Below are positions 25,253 through 36,787 of a stretch of DNA of 64,000 bases, one piece after another. A program made the position numbers and the translations under genes. Source of the DNA: Cyprinodon diabolis (Eukaryota; Chordata; Actinopteri; Cyprinodontiformes; Cyprinodontidae); assembly GCA_030533445.1 (NCBI GenBank), contig CM060069.1:28051337-28115336 (forward strand). The letters are read 5' to 3'. Position 1 is the stretch's first letter, and each line of letters begins with the position of its first letter. A model generated the notes under the pieces. That model did no database searches. It was not told the origin of the DNA and saw only the letters and a list, made by a program, of their open reading frames with translations.

Positions 25253-25418
25253 GTTACAAACAAGCAAGATTTCTGGCTCTCACAGACCTGTAACTTCTTC
25301 TGTAAGAGGCTCCTCTGTCCTCCAATCGTTACCTTCATTAATGGCACCTGTTTGAACCCGTTATCAGTATAAAAGACACCTGTCCACAACCTCAAACAGT
25401 CACACTCTAAACTCCACC

Positions 25419-26440
25419 ATGGCCAAAACTAGAGAGCTGTCAAAGGACACCCGAAACAAAATTATAGACCTGCACCAGGCTGGGAAGTCTGAATCTGCAA
25501 TAGGTAAACAGCTTGGTGTGAAGAAATCAACTGTGGGATCAATTATTAGAAAATGGAAAACATACAAGACCACTGATAATCTTCCTCGATCTGGGGCTCC
25601 ACGCAAGATCTCACCCCGTGGGGTCAAAATTATCACAAGAACGGTGAGTAAAAATCCCAGAACCACACGGGGGGACCTAGTGAATGACCTGCAGAGACCT
25701 GGGACCAAAGTAACAAAGGCTACCATCAGTAACACACTACACCGCCAGGGACTCAAATCCTGCAGTGCCAGACGTGTCCCCCTGCTTAAGCCAGTACATG
25801 TCAAGGCCCGTCTCAAGTTTGCTAGAGAGCATTTGGATGTCCAGACGATGACTGGGAGAATATCATATGGTCAGATTAAACCAAAATAGAACTTTTTGGT
25901 AAAAACTCTACTTGTCGTGTTTGGAGGAGAGAGAATGCTGAGTTGCATCCAAAGAACACCATACCTACAGTGAAGCATGGGGGTGGAAAAATCATGCTTT
26001 GGGGCTGTTTTTCTGCTAAGGGACCAGGACGACTGATCCGTGTGAAGGAAAGAATTAATGGGGCCATGTATCGTCAAATTTTGAGTGAAAACCTCCTTCC
26101 ATCAGCAAGGGCATTGAAGATGAAACGTGGCTGGGTCTTTCAGCAGGACAATGATCCCAAACACACCGCCCGGGTAACGAAGGAGTGGCTTTGTAAGAAG
26201 CATTTCAAGGTCCTGGAGTGGCCTAGCCAGTCTCCAGATCTCAACCCCATAGAAAATCTTTGGAGGGAGTTGAAAGTCCGTGTTGCCCAGCGACAGCCCC
26301 AGAACATCACTGCTCTAGAGGAGATCCGCATGGAGGTATGGGCCAAAATACCAGCAACAGTGTGTGAAAACCTTGTGAAGACTTACAGAAGACGTTTGAT
26401 CTCTATCATTGCCAACAAAGGGTATATAACAAAGTATTGA
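25419..26440 (+). pseudogene. Tc1-like transposase, frameshifted and with a premature stop
   Basis: The first open segment (25419-25889, 156 codons) starts with a Met followed by a paired helix-turn-helix DNA-binding region, with the typical phrases [18 protein letters not shown] and [10 protein letters not shown], and then the linker leading toward the catalytic core. Near 25840-25860 the reading frame slips by one base, and the correct frame also has a TAA at 25877-25879 directly after the first catalytic Asp (WSD). The second open segment (25943-26440) carries the rest of the DDE domain: the LWGCFS block, the second Asp in [10 protein letters not shown] and the Glu in [11 protein letters not shown]. 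Tc1 transposases are about 340 residues of DD34E type, and the two segments together match that length. The product is not expected to be functional. Confidence 0.9.
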
Positions 26441-26456
26441 GATGAACTTTTGTTAT

Positions 26457-26655
26457 TGACCAAATACTTATTTTCCACCATATTTTGCAAATAAATTCTT
26501 TAAAAATCAGACAATGTGATTTTCTGGATTTTTTTTTTCTCATTTTGTCTCTCATAGTTGAGGTATATCTACGATGAAAATTACCGGCCTCTCATCTTTT
26601 TAAGTGGGAGAACTTGCACTATTGGTGGCTGACTAAATACTTTTTTGCCCCACTG
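26457..26655 (-). repeat. right terminal inverted repeat of the Tc1 element
   Basis: Inverted partner of 25053-25252. It ends TTTTTTGCCCCACTG just before the TA target. Confidence 0.85.
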
Positions 26656-26859
26656 TATTTGTTTATATTGTAAGTTATTGGAAGGGGGAAAAAAAAGAAT
26701 AGTTTTTCAGATATGAGGCAATTCCCAAGGGTAAACAGACAAACACCAAATGAAAGACATGTATCTCCCAGTTGGCCTCCAGGAAGTATTTGGTTGTCTT
26801 TATGAATGTGCAATCAATTGGTAGCTGATTTTTGCATGTACCAGTCACATATAGATAGA

Positions 26860-27225
26860 TATCTGTCCATCAAATGTACAGCATTTTTGCTCTTTACAAT
26901 CGCCAATGGGTTTGACATGGTAAAAGGAGACACTGAGAAGAACAGTTGTAGAAGCAGAACCCTGAACAGATTGGTCCTGATCACAGCATTGATTTCCATC
27001 TTGTCGGTTTCAGTCCTGCCAGAATAAAGACAGGTATCCAGACTGTTTAGCTTATACTCCATCTCTCCAATCCACTGATGCCAACCATCTGCCTCTTCCC
27101 TGCTTCTTCCTACCCTTTACATCATCGCTCTCCTTTCATCTTCTCACATGTTTGCATCAATCTATTTGATTCGCTTCCTTCTCTCCATTGGGATTTTCTT
27201 CTGGGTAAGCTCATATATGTTCATC
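26860..27225. repeat. unidentified dispersed repeat, copy 1 (uninterrupted)
   Basis: This segment aligns by eye with 44713-45002 plus 50562-50630. Shared phrases include CTGTCCATCAAA, GCAATGGGTTT/GCCAATGGGTTT, CCCTGAACAGATTGGTCCTGATCA versus CACTGAACAGATTGGTTCTG, AGGTATCCAG/AGGTATACAG and ATCATCGCTCTC/ATCATCACTCTC. Identity is roughly three quarters. Neither copy has a clear open frame, poly-A or terminal repeat, so the class is unknown. Its value is that it shows the empty site for the LTR element at 45 kb. Confidence 0.6.
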
Positions 27226-30040
27226 CATCACTTCAAAGCGGGAAAAGATAGAGACAACAGTCTGGGAAAGCAGATATAAAGCTATATACAGATATAAGCT
27301 ATCATTTTGACTATTATAGATGGTGTGCTTGTGTTTTAATCTGATTTTATCTCATGGATAGGCATGAAGTAGATCTATTTTTCTCCTGCTAAATTAATGA
27401 AACAGAGACAAAACAAGGCAAGATTTGACCAAATGGTTAGAATAAAGCGCTTCTGTTCTGAAAGAGTGTGCAACTAGTCTGTTCAATCTCCCAGACTACA
27501 ACACATAATTTAACATATGAGCAAAAAGGTTTATTATTTGTCATATCTGACCAGAGTTCCACCTTCCACATGTGTGCTGCATTGCCTACATTCCCCATAG
27601 TGAACTAAAACAAGGATTAAGGCTTCAACAATAGCCTTCATCTTGCAATTATTCCACAAAGATTTGATTTGTGGAGTAGACAACTAGAAACTGCCATGTC
27701 TGTTCTCCCATGTGAGCTTGGAATTTCTGCAACTCCTTAAGAGTTATTATGATCCTCTTGGTTGCTTCACTGATCATTGTTCTTCTTGGCATGTCATGGA
27801 CCACTAAGTTTAAGTGTTGTATGTTTATTGCTGTTTCATTCTCTCCATTTTGAAATGTTGTCAAAGTCAAACCTTTGATTATTCATTTAATGTTTTAATG
27901 AGTTGCTTTAAATCGAGATAAAAAATGCATTTCTTTAGAGTGGCCTTTGACTGAACTATAGGCTTGTAGTCCAACCTTCTTTCGTTCATTCATTCATTTT
28001 TTGTAACCAGATTATCGTTTTAATTATACATTTATATTCTTAAGCAATTTAATTATTTGACTATGTACTTTTCCCTATGGGTTCTCCTATGATGCTTTTT
28101 CATGTACAGTGCTTTGATTTGTCTTAATGAATGTGCTATATAAATAAACTTGCTTTGTCCGGTGGCCTGGGGCACTTTTGTAATGTGGCAATTGATTGCA
28201 TCTTTTCCTGAATTACAACTGTTTTTACTACTTGCATCATTTTCCCTTTGCATATGTTTTGTGTGTGAACATTGTCTAAATATTTACAGCGGGATTTGTA
28301 TTTGCCGTTTGTATACCCTTTGCTGCTCTGTATTTTCTGTGACTGCAGTTTATCATTTGTAACATTTTTCCTTTGCATGTGTTTTGTCTGTTGGTCTCTT
28401 GTTTGTGTTTACAAAGCCCCACATTTGTATTTGCAGTACTTTTTGAGTTTGCTGTCAATTCATGTATTTGCAGTGCATTTGCATCCCCTCGGCCACCATA
28501 GCATAAGCTATGAAAAACTTGTTTTGGAAGCAGCTGTTGATAACTTGTTTCTGCTGCATTCCTGTGCTGCTTTGGGCAAAAAAAAAACAATGTCAACCAT
28601 ATAAAAAAACATGATTGCCTGTATGGATTGTTGATATTACAATTAACATTTTACATACATAATTTAGGGTTGTTTTGTAAGACATGAACAGATTAAAAAT
28701 AATATTTGCTAACAGATGTTCCACATCTGTTAGTAGCATGACTGACAGATTATCCCTACCATCTTTGAATGCCATTTTAACCGAGTGCTACCATTATCAG
28801 ATTTACAATCCCAGGCATTAACCTCAGAAAATACAGTCCATATTAACATGTACACAGATATCAGACATAAAGGAAAATGAGCAGCCTAATACAAATAAAC
28901 CAGTATAAGGTTGTTGTTTTTTTTTTGTTTCTTTATCTCACAGAGCTAGGCCATATTGCAATACAGCTCACAAACCAGCTTTGCTTACCTCAACACATGC
29001 CCAGTTTAACACATGCACACCAACGTACCATGCACACAGAGTCTTTCTTTTACCCACCAAGGTTACAGAAAGCAGTCAATGGTGCAAGAGTATTTTTAGA
29101 TTTCATGTGGGTTGCAGATGCTGCTGAACTCAACTAGCTGATAAAGATCAGAAAGTAAAAAAAAACATTTTTTTTTCCTGGGACATTTAACTCCATATCT
29201 GCTTTTTCAGATTTGCCTGTTAATGTTTTCTCTAATGTAAAGAGCTGTTTTGGGTGGTTACAAATGTCCCTGTATATAAAAACGACTCTTTAGAAACGTC
29301 ACTATTTGTTTTCTGTTGTGTTCTTTCACATCATCAACCTAATTCGTATATAAGACCCAGAAAAAAAAATCACTTTCATCTTCTAACTTTATTCACTAAA
29401 GGAAACAACTTTTTAATAATAATGTTGCTCTATGTGAAATAAGGTTTCCCCAATTTTACATAATGAATGTGAATATATTAATTTTTATTTCAATATCATG
29501 ATAAACTGAATGCCTTAGTTTCACTTGAACTGTAGAACTAAAAAAATCATTTAAAGAGAACATAACACTATAATAGGCTGGATTACCTCAAAGAGAAATA
29601 CATCACTGTCACAAAATCAGGCAAAGATGATACAAAAACATATTCATTAAACTGATGTATTTGGATGACAATACAAAGCTGGACTTGTTATCCAAAAACA
29701 AGTAAAATGTGTAACTATGGTAAACTCTTCTAAGGGTGGCTGGCCTATGGGAATTAAGAACATATAAATGAGTCCTCCAGTTTTTCACAAAGGAACCTAG
29801 TACAAACTTTAATTTCTGCACATCCCATACTGTAAGTAGTCATTGTGATTTAGCAATACAAGTAAGATTAGACAGGTGGAAGAGAAAAGGAAGCATCAAG
29901 GTCAAAACAGCTGCTCCAATAAGTAAGTGTATCTCTAATTGTACAGGTCAAAAAAACAAAGCATTTTGATAACTCCAAGTCTATTTAGGAAAATATTTTC
30001 ATGGTGGAAGGAATGCATCCGATTTATACTGTGTAACACC
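27226..30040. other. non-coding DNA, no gene seen
   Basis: AT-rich with chance open frames up to 110 codons. Near 28150-28480 there are loosely repeated phrases such as TTTGCATATGTTTTGTGTGTG and TTTGCATGTGTTTTGTCTGTT. A CATTCATTCATTCATT run lies at 27985-28000. No domain or RNA gene is recognised. Confidence 0.45.
28102..28154 (+). mobile_element. short LINE 3' tail remnant
   Basis: The phrase TGTACAGTGCTTTGATTTG...GTGCTATATAAATAAACTTG has the layout of fish LINE 3' tails (GTACAGxxCTTTG followed by GCTATATAAATAAA). Only about 50 bp is recognisable. Confidence 0.45.
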
Positions 30041-30215
30041 AATTCGATTCAATTCAATTCAGTTTATTTATATATTCATTGACGCGAATGCAATCCCTCA
30101 AACTAAGCATGCTTGTAGCGACAGTGGAGAGGAAAAACTCCCTTTTAACAGGAAGAAACCTCCAGCAGGACCAGGCTCAGTGTGAGCGGCCATCTGCTGA
30201 GGCCGCACCAACAGC
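30041..30215 (-). mobile_element. 5'-truncated LINE 3' end
   Basis: On the minus strand it carries the same conserved run as 8435-8748: GGCCGCTCACACTGAGCCTG, CTGGAGGTTTCTTCCTGTTA and AAAAGGGAGTTTTTCCTCTC, and ends GAATTGAATTGAATCGAATT. It lacks the stretch between the AAGCATG phrase and the tail, so it is internally deleted as well as truncated. Confidence 0.7.
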
Positions 30216-33184
30216 ATTTCAGACAAATAACATACAAACATTCAAACATGTGGGTTTGATGTACAGGTCACAGATTCTGCATCACAGTGATAACTCCAAA
30301 CCAAAAAGAACTCAACCCGAAAAATGTTTTTCTACTGCATTTTTGCACCATATATATATGTCTTTGCAATGCTCTGAACTTCCATGTCAATGCTTTTTGC
30401 ACCATGTTTTCTCCCATGCTGTTTACATTCGATCACTGCTGCGCTTTATGAAATGGAAATGTTCAATTCGCAGCTAAGCTGTTGCTCATTCACAGTCTGA
30501 AAGCTGCACAAAACTACAAAAAAAGTTCGTTCATAGTAACTTTCTGTAACTGATAACACCACAACAAAGTAATCTCTACCAAAGAATTGTGAAAGAGAAG
30601 ATCCCACTATCATTTTGTGATCCCCCAAGAAATTCATGTAAACAAAATAAAAAAAATTGGGGTAGAATCGTCAAAACCTGACCTGAAACACAGTTAAGAT
30701 TTAGTGACATCACATTAGACAGGAAATTTTCAATATCCTGCAAAAAAAAAAGTATAAGAATGCCTGACAGCAATTAGTGTGGCCAAGGGTAGCCAGGGTT
30801 TGGGAGGGAAACACATTTTTTGATGTAGGGCCAGGTTTGCTTACAAAAAATTGTAAGCATTTTGTATTTATAAAATTGCATTTTGTATTTACTTAGATTG
30901 TCCTCTATGTTCACGTTTTAGGACAACAAAAAATGCACTGAACATAATTAGAACTGGGAGCAAATTCTTTTTCAAAGAATTGTATGTATTTTATTTCAAA
31001 TCCTTGTTTTTAATTGGTTCCCGCAGTTTAGACACTGAGATTGCCTGCTGGCTATTGGCATTGAGGCTCTGTTTTTTCCCTTTAAATCATTTTTGGCCTG
31101 AATTAAAAGCACACTGGGTTTTTTAGAGCACCATTGGGTAATTATAATTGAATGTAAGAATCCTGACATAGTTGCACCTCCAACCACAAATTATTTGCAG
31201 AAAACCTTCCATGAAGCATGCATATAAATCTAAAACATATTTCTGTCACTGCTAAATTTTGCATCATAAATGGGTGCTTCTTGCTCACAAGCTTGAGTGA
31301 TCTGTGCTTGTTCTTTTATCCAGACTGAAGGATAAACCATGGTTTTTGGAGTCAGGGGTGGAGAGTTACCATCTCTGAGAACAAAAGGTAAAGAGTAGAG
31401 AACAGACCAACGTTCCGCCCTTCTGTTTCCCTCTATTCCAACCTTTATTCATCATCTTTTCATCCCCCACCATGCTCCAACACAAACGCCTGCCATCTGA
31501 CACCCCCTTCCAAGGAGCTGCTAAAGAGCCGTCTTCTAAAAAAAAGCACACCACACACACATATGAGCTGCGGATATACGGGAGGATCATGTCTCATGCT
31601 CTCCATCTAAAGTGGGGAAACAGGCCAAATGGCACAGAGAGAAACAGACGGAAGGGCAGACGAACAGACACTATTTCCCAGTGCTAATCAGGCCGTTGTT
31701 CACATCACAACAGAATGCAGGATGATGGAGAGGAACTTCCTGTTGGTGGATTGTGCTGTAGAGGTCGCAGCACGAGCGCATCAACCGTTGGTCATTTGGT
31801 ATGATGCCACCTGGCTGCGCCACCACAAGCAGGACCCTGGGATTTGTGTGTGCGTAAGGAGCCTTGCTGGGTCGGGCCGAGCTCGGACGAGCAGCAGATG
31901 GCGGAGTCAGTGAGGGTCGAACATAGGCGCAAGGTGGTTTCACACACATCGATGCACACCAACTGCTCTGCCTGTGGTCACACAGTCAGAGCTGCCAAGA
32001 TGAGTTCAACAAATGCTAATCTGACAATCAAAAAACCAAAAGTTTGTTACTGCAAATAAAGGAGCACATTTAATCTACAGCTGAAAGTCTTATGTCTCTA
32101 CCAGCTTTTTAAAAAATTATAGTTCAATAGAGTTTTACTGTAACTCATGGCTCAAGTGTAATATTTTTTGTATTATTTGTGTCTTTGAGGACCAGTTTTC
32201 AAATCTTATATAGAGTGATATGTATTTTTTTTATAAATTCCATATGTTAACTGTCTCTTGCATGCCTTGTGGTAAACTGGGCTACTTGTGGCATTGATTT
32301 TTTTAAAAATGACTTTCCTTTGCCCTCTCTTCCGTTCTCTAATATCTGTCCTACTGACAACTGTCAATGTTATTTCCCAATCAAATGACTCCTTTGGCAA
32401 TTTTTACATAGATTTCTATAATTTTAGGATTAACCAATTGTACTGAGCAGTGTTATTTTTTCATATTTCCACTAGTAAAAACATTTAAAACCATGTATAC
32501 TTTTCTTTCCTGTTTCACGAGATACAATATGCTGTGATGTTTGTGCAAAAAAAAAAAAAACGTCTCTGAATAACTATAAACTGACACTGTACTGAATACC
32601 TAAAATTAATTCTAAATGCAGTCGTTAATGTTAAACATGACCCAAATATGAATAAACTGCACAGAGCAAGCCAACATGTGTGCTTTTGTAGCAGGATGGC
32701 TGAGCAGCTGTCTCTGGAGTGAAGGACATCTCTATTGTTGGAGTGTGATGGATGGGCTTCAGCAGTGGACTATAGATTGGGAAGAGGATGTCCCCAGCCC
32801 ACACCGTGCATCTTTATTATGGCAGTCAACAAAAAAATATGTTTTAGAGAAGCTCTGTGAATAACAAGGTGAGGACAAAAGCTGTCAAATTAGTATCATG
32901 CCAAATGAACAGATGACACGACGCCTCCACAATACAGGTATTGTGTAAAGAAGATTGATTTCCTTTGAGAGCTGGGAATTGTTTACTTTGGACTTGCTGT
33001 CTATTGTTTAGCCTCAGATCAGGGACTCCAAAGTATTTTCACACAAAAAAACAGAAATTTTGGTCACTTCTATGATGAATTATTGTTATTATTGTTATTA
33101 TTATTGTTATATTAAGGACCTATCTGCAATACCCCTAAAACTAAATGCATTTAATTAATCCTTTCCCATAAACTATATCTTTCA
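30216..33184. other. non-coding DNA, no gene seen
   Basis: The 31400-31960 portion is more GC-rich and has overlapping frames of 71-94 codons on both strands, none with a domain or biased codon use. A (TTA/TTG)n-like run lies at 33084-33113. Nothing else is supported. Confidence 0.4.
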
Positions 33185-33354
33185 GATAAAGAAATCAGTT
33201 CATTTTATTTCTTATCAATGTTCACTCAGCACCCCACCTGGACAATAAAAATTAAAAATGTAGAATTTTTTTGCAAATTTATTTAAAAAAGAAAAACTGA
33301 AATATCACATCGTCACAAGTATTCAGACCCTTGGCTTAGTATTGAGCACTCCTT

Positions 33355-34336
33355 TTAAGCTGGTACAGCCATGAGTCTTCTTGGGAATGATGCAACAAGT
33401 TTTTCAATCTTGGATTTGGTGATCCTCGGCCATTCTTCCTTGCAGATCCTCTCCTTTTCTGTCAGGTTGGTTGGTAAGCGTTGGTGGACAACCATTTTCA
33501 GGTCTCTCCAGAGATGCTTAGTTGGGTTTAGGTCAGGGCTCTGGCTGGGCCAGCCAAGAATGCTCAAAGAGTTGTTAACAAGCCACTCCTTTGTTATTTT
33601 AGCTGTGTGTTAGGGTCACTGTCTTGTTGGAAGGTGAACCTTCGGCCCAGTCTGAGGTCCTGAGGACTCTGGAAGAAGTTTTCTTCCAAGATATCCCTAT
33701 GCATTCATCTTTCCTTCAATTGCAATCATTTGTCCTGTCCTTGCAGCTGAAAAACACCCCCATAGCACCTGTCATGTTTCAATATTGGGATTGTATTGGG
33801 CAGGTGATGAACAGTGCCTGGATTTTCCACAAATACCGCTTAGAATTAACACAAAAAGTTCATGGTCTCATCAGACCAGAGAATCTTTCTCATAGTCTGG
33901 GAGCCCTTCATGTTTTTATTTGGCATACTCCATGCAGGCTTTCATTTGTCTTGCACTGAGGAGAGGCTTCCGTCGGGCCACTCTGCCATAAAGCCCTGGC
34001 TGGTGGAGGGCTACAGTGATAGTTGACTTTGTGGAACTTTCTCCCATCACCCTATTGCATCTCTGGAGCTCAGTGACAGTGATCCTTGGGTTCTTTTTTA
34101 GCTCTGTCACCAAGGCTCTTCTCCCATGATTGCTCAGTTTGGCTGGACGGCCAGGTCTAGAAAGAGTTCCGGTCTTCCCAAACTTTTTCCAGTTAAGGAT
34201 TATGGAGGCCACTGTGCTCCTTGAGTGCTGCAGAAATTCTTTTGTAACCTTGGCCAGATCTGTGCTTTGCCACAATTCTGTCTCTGAGCTCCTTGGGCAG
34301 TTCCTCCGACCTCAGGATTCTCGTTTGCTCTGACAT
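33355..34336 (-). pseudogene. Tc1-like transposase, multiple frameshifts
   Basis: The N terminus starts at the ATG whose complement is 34334-34336 ([19 protein letters not shown]). It soon shifts frame into a second open piece (34275-33916) that contains the helix-turn-helix and the PGRPAKLSNHGRR linker typical of Tc1 transposases. The central catalytic part (about 33910-33570) is broken, with no long open frame. The C-terminal piece (33567-33355) keeps [19 protein letters not shown], in which the catalytic Glu of the usual PIE/ENLW motif has become Lys. It is a dead gene and clearly older than the 25-kb copy. Confidence 0.85.
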
Positions 34337-34354
34337 GCAATGTGAGCTGAAAGG

Positions 34355-34468
<114 letters not shown>

Positions 34469-34805
34469 GTAAGTGCCTTTCCTAATCAAGTCCAATCAGT
34501 TTAATTAAACACAGCTGGACTCCAATGAAGGGGTAAAACCATCTCAAGGAAGATCAGAAGCAATGTACAGCATGTGAGTTAAATCTGAGTCTCACAGTAA
34601 AGGCCCTGATTACTTATGATTTGATATTTTATTATTTAAGAAATTTGCAAATATTTCTACCTTTCTGTTTTTATCTGTCAAGATGGGGTGCTGAGTATAG
34701 ATTAATGATAAATAAAATGATCTTCATTGATTTTAGCAAATGGATGCAATGAAACAAAGAGTGAAAAAATATAAAGGGGTCTGAATACTTTCCGTACTCA
34801 CTGTA

Positions 34806-36323
34806 AATCGATTTGGGGCTGAACATTTTATGGTGGTCTTTGACTTAAAAATCAGCTCTAAACCACTCCATTTTATAATGAACAATCATGTTTATTGAGA
34901 ATATCTGTAAGATGACCAGCTGAAGCTGATTGTCAGGTATGCTTATTCCAAGGCCCATACACTTATCTGAAGAAAAAAAAGAAAAGTAGGAGTTTTGAAG
35001 ATGTGATGCTATTACTGAGGTAGTTGAATTATGAATTAATAATATATCCTTTGATGATAGAGCAATAGTGCCTTAGGGAACATGACCTTCAATGTGGTTG
35101 TGATTCGGTTTCCGTAGAGGTTGAATGAGTTTGCTGTTAGGTGATTATTGTGTTATCGTGTTTATAGTTAGGGAAAATGTGGAAAGTGCAGAGACGTGTA
35201 AGTTAAAGCAGATTGAGGATAATCCACGGACCAGTGGAGGACTCTTAGTTTGTGTGGAGCCATGTCAAACTAAACATTTGGTTCAAACCAGGAATGAGTC
35301 AGAAGATCAAGAAGATGCACTATAGGAGAGTCAAGACAACTATAAGCTAAGCAGTTAAGCAAACCTACAGGGCAATCAATGTCTGCCAGTACCATTCAGT
35401 GGTACATTGATTGTCTGCCAGTCGCTCACTAGTCTCCTTATGCCACTGCATAATGGTTCAGCTTAGCTTCAAGGAGACTGAAGACAGTGTGAAAGGTGAA
35501 GTTGGGGACACAGAGACCACAGAACAAAGCAACTCAAACCATCCTTGGATCATGACAGAAAGTTGTTGGGACTGATCAAGTTGCCCTAATAAAAGTTGAC
35601 CTTCAATGTACAATATTTTTATAAGCTCCATTTGGACAGGAATGTGGCCTAAAAAGTCCAAAATTCTCAGATTGTTATGTTCAACACAGATCAAATTTCA
35701 TTGAGATGACAAAGGAAAAGATGAATTTGTTACCCACATGAATACATTTTAAATGTAAAAAAAAAAATCAAAGGTTAAAAGTCATTGCATGAGGACAAAC
35801 TGACGTCTACATTTAAGTGAAAACCTAAGTTAAACAAATCGAATTTATAAAAATTTGTTAAAGAGTGATTACGATTTTATTGAAAAATCTACTTAAAATT
35901 CCATTTCATACCATTTACAACTTAAGATTGTTTGATTAGCAGGCTGACGCCTCAGTAGTTCTCTACATATGCATCTATAAGCTTGGCCTATTTTCCTGAA
36001 AGCAGTATGGTTGAAATCCTGTGTTTTAATTCTAACCCAGACAAAGGTCTTCTTTTCAGTTTTCACAGAACATAAAGAAAACAAAAAAGAAAATTATGAC
36101 AATCACAAAATCATATTTATTAGTCCTAACTAGAAACTAGCCAGTTATAACCATCTCTAAGTGTTACAGAATCGTATTATACTGTAAAATTTTCATGCAA
36201 GCATAATTTTATTTTCCTTTAATTTTCAATCATCATTATTATTATTTTATTATTATTTTAATTGAATTTCAAATAGCCTGATTATAAAATGAAAAAAACA
36301 TTTTTTTCTACAACATCCCTAGT
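34806..36323. other. non-coding DNA, no gene seen
   Basis: AT-rich, with chance frames below 80 codons. ATTATTATTATTTTATTATTATTTT lies near 36230-36255. No mobile-element end is recognised. Confidence 0.5.
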
Positions 36324-36328
36324 GATAC

Positions 36329-36782
36329 TGTCATGATCGGTTTAACGAATTTGACCCATATGCAGAGAAACCACTCAGAGAACACGGAGAGAAGTTAAAC
36401 AGGTTTATTTGGTGTAACGAGGACAGGGGTTGGATCTGGAACTCAGTGAACTGGTGAACCGGAAGTTAAAGGGGGCTCTTGTCAATCCTTGAATCCAGTC
36501 TGTGTGGGGTTATCCAGAGAATATGGAACTCGTTGGAGAGCGGACAGGTAGACATACGTTGGACTCCTCCGGGTCCAACGTATGTCTACGTGGTATCCAG
36601 TTACACTGGAAAGCTTCCCAAAACTAGCAAACACTCTGGCGTCAAGGTAGTGACAGCCCACTGCTCAAGTACTCCTCCAGTAATGAGCCACAGGTGTGCA
36701 GGGAGGTCTAACGAGGACAGGGCACCACCTGGTGGTGGAGAAGGAAACACACAAACAAACCACACAAACTAGATTCCTAACA
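36329..36782 (-). mobile_element. solo LTR with perfect 5-bp target duplication
   Basis: A 454-bp solo LTR in minus orientation, flanked by GATAC at 36324-36328 and 36783-36787. On the minus strand it starts TGTTAGGAATC and ends AAACCGATCATGACA. Its AATAAA signal (complement of 36404-36409) is about 75 bp from the 3' end. The 3' end resembles that of the LTRs at 45.0 and 49.6 kb (AATAAAC..TGTTTAAC, TCTGCATATGGG, TCATGACA), so it belongs to the same LTR lineage though not the same family. The internal region was lost, the usual result of LTR-LTR recombination. It contains a 17-bp perfect inverted repeat (36548-36564 with 36573-36589). Confidence 0.85.
36548..36589. repeat. 17-bp perfect inverted repeat, 8-base loop
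   Basis: GTAGACATACGTTGGAC at 36548-36564 is exactly inverted at 36573-36589. It lies in the middle of the solo LTR and would form a stable hairpin in an LTR transcript. Confidence 0.9.
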
Positions 36783-36787
36783 GATAC

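Larger units (their letters stand above)
25053..26655 (+). mobile_element. Tc1-like DNA transposon, structurally complete, transposase broken
   Basis: A 1603-bp element between TA dinucleotides (25051-25052 and 26656-26657), the duplicated target of Tc1/mariner elements. It has long terminal inverted repeats of about 200 bp starting CAGTGGGGAAAAAAAGTAT. Reading the two TIRs against each other I find only two substitutions and one 2-bp indel, so the copy is fairly young. The interior holds a single transposase gene on the plus strand, disabled by at least one frameshift and one stop. The intact TIRs mean it could still be moved in trans by a related transposase. Confidence 0.9.

Noticed and set aside
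33624..33959. Plus-strand 111-codon frame at 33.6-34.0 kb
   Set aside because: Antisense of the decayed Tc1 transposase on the minus strand.
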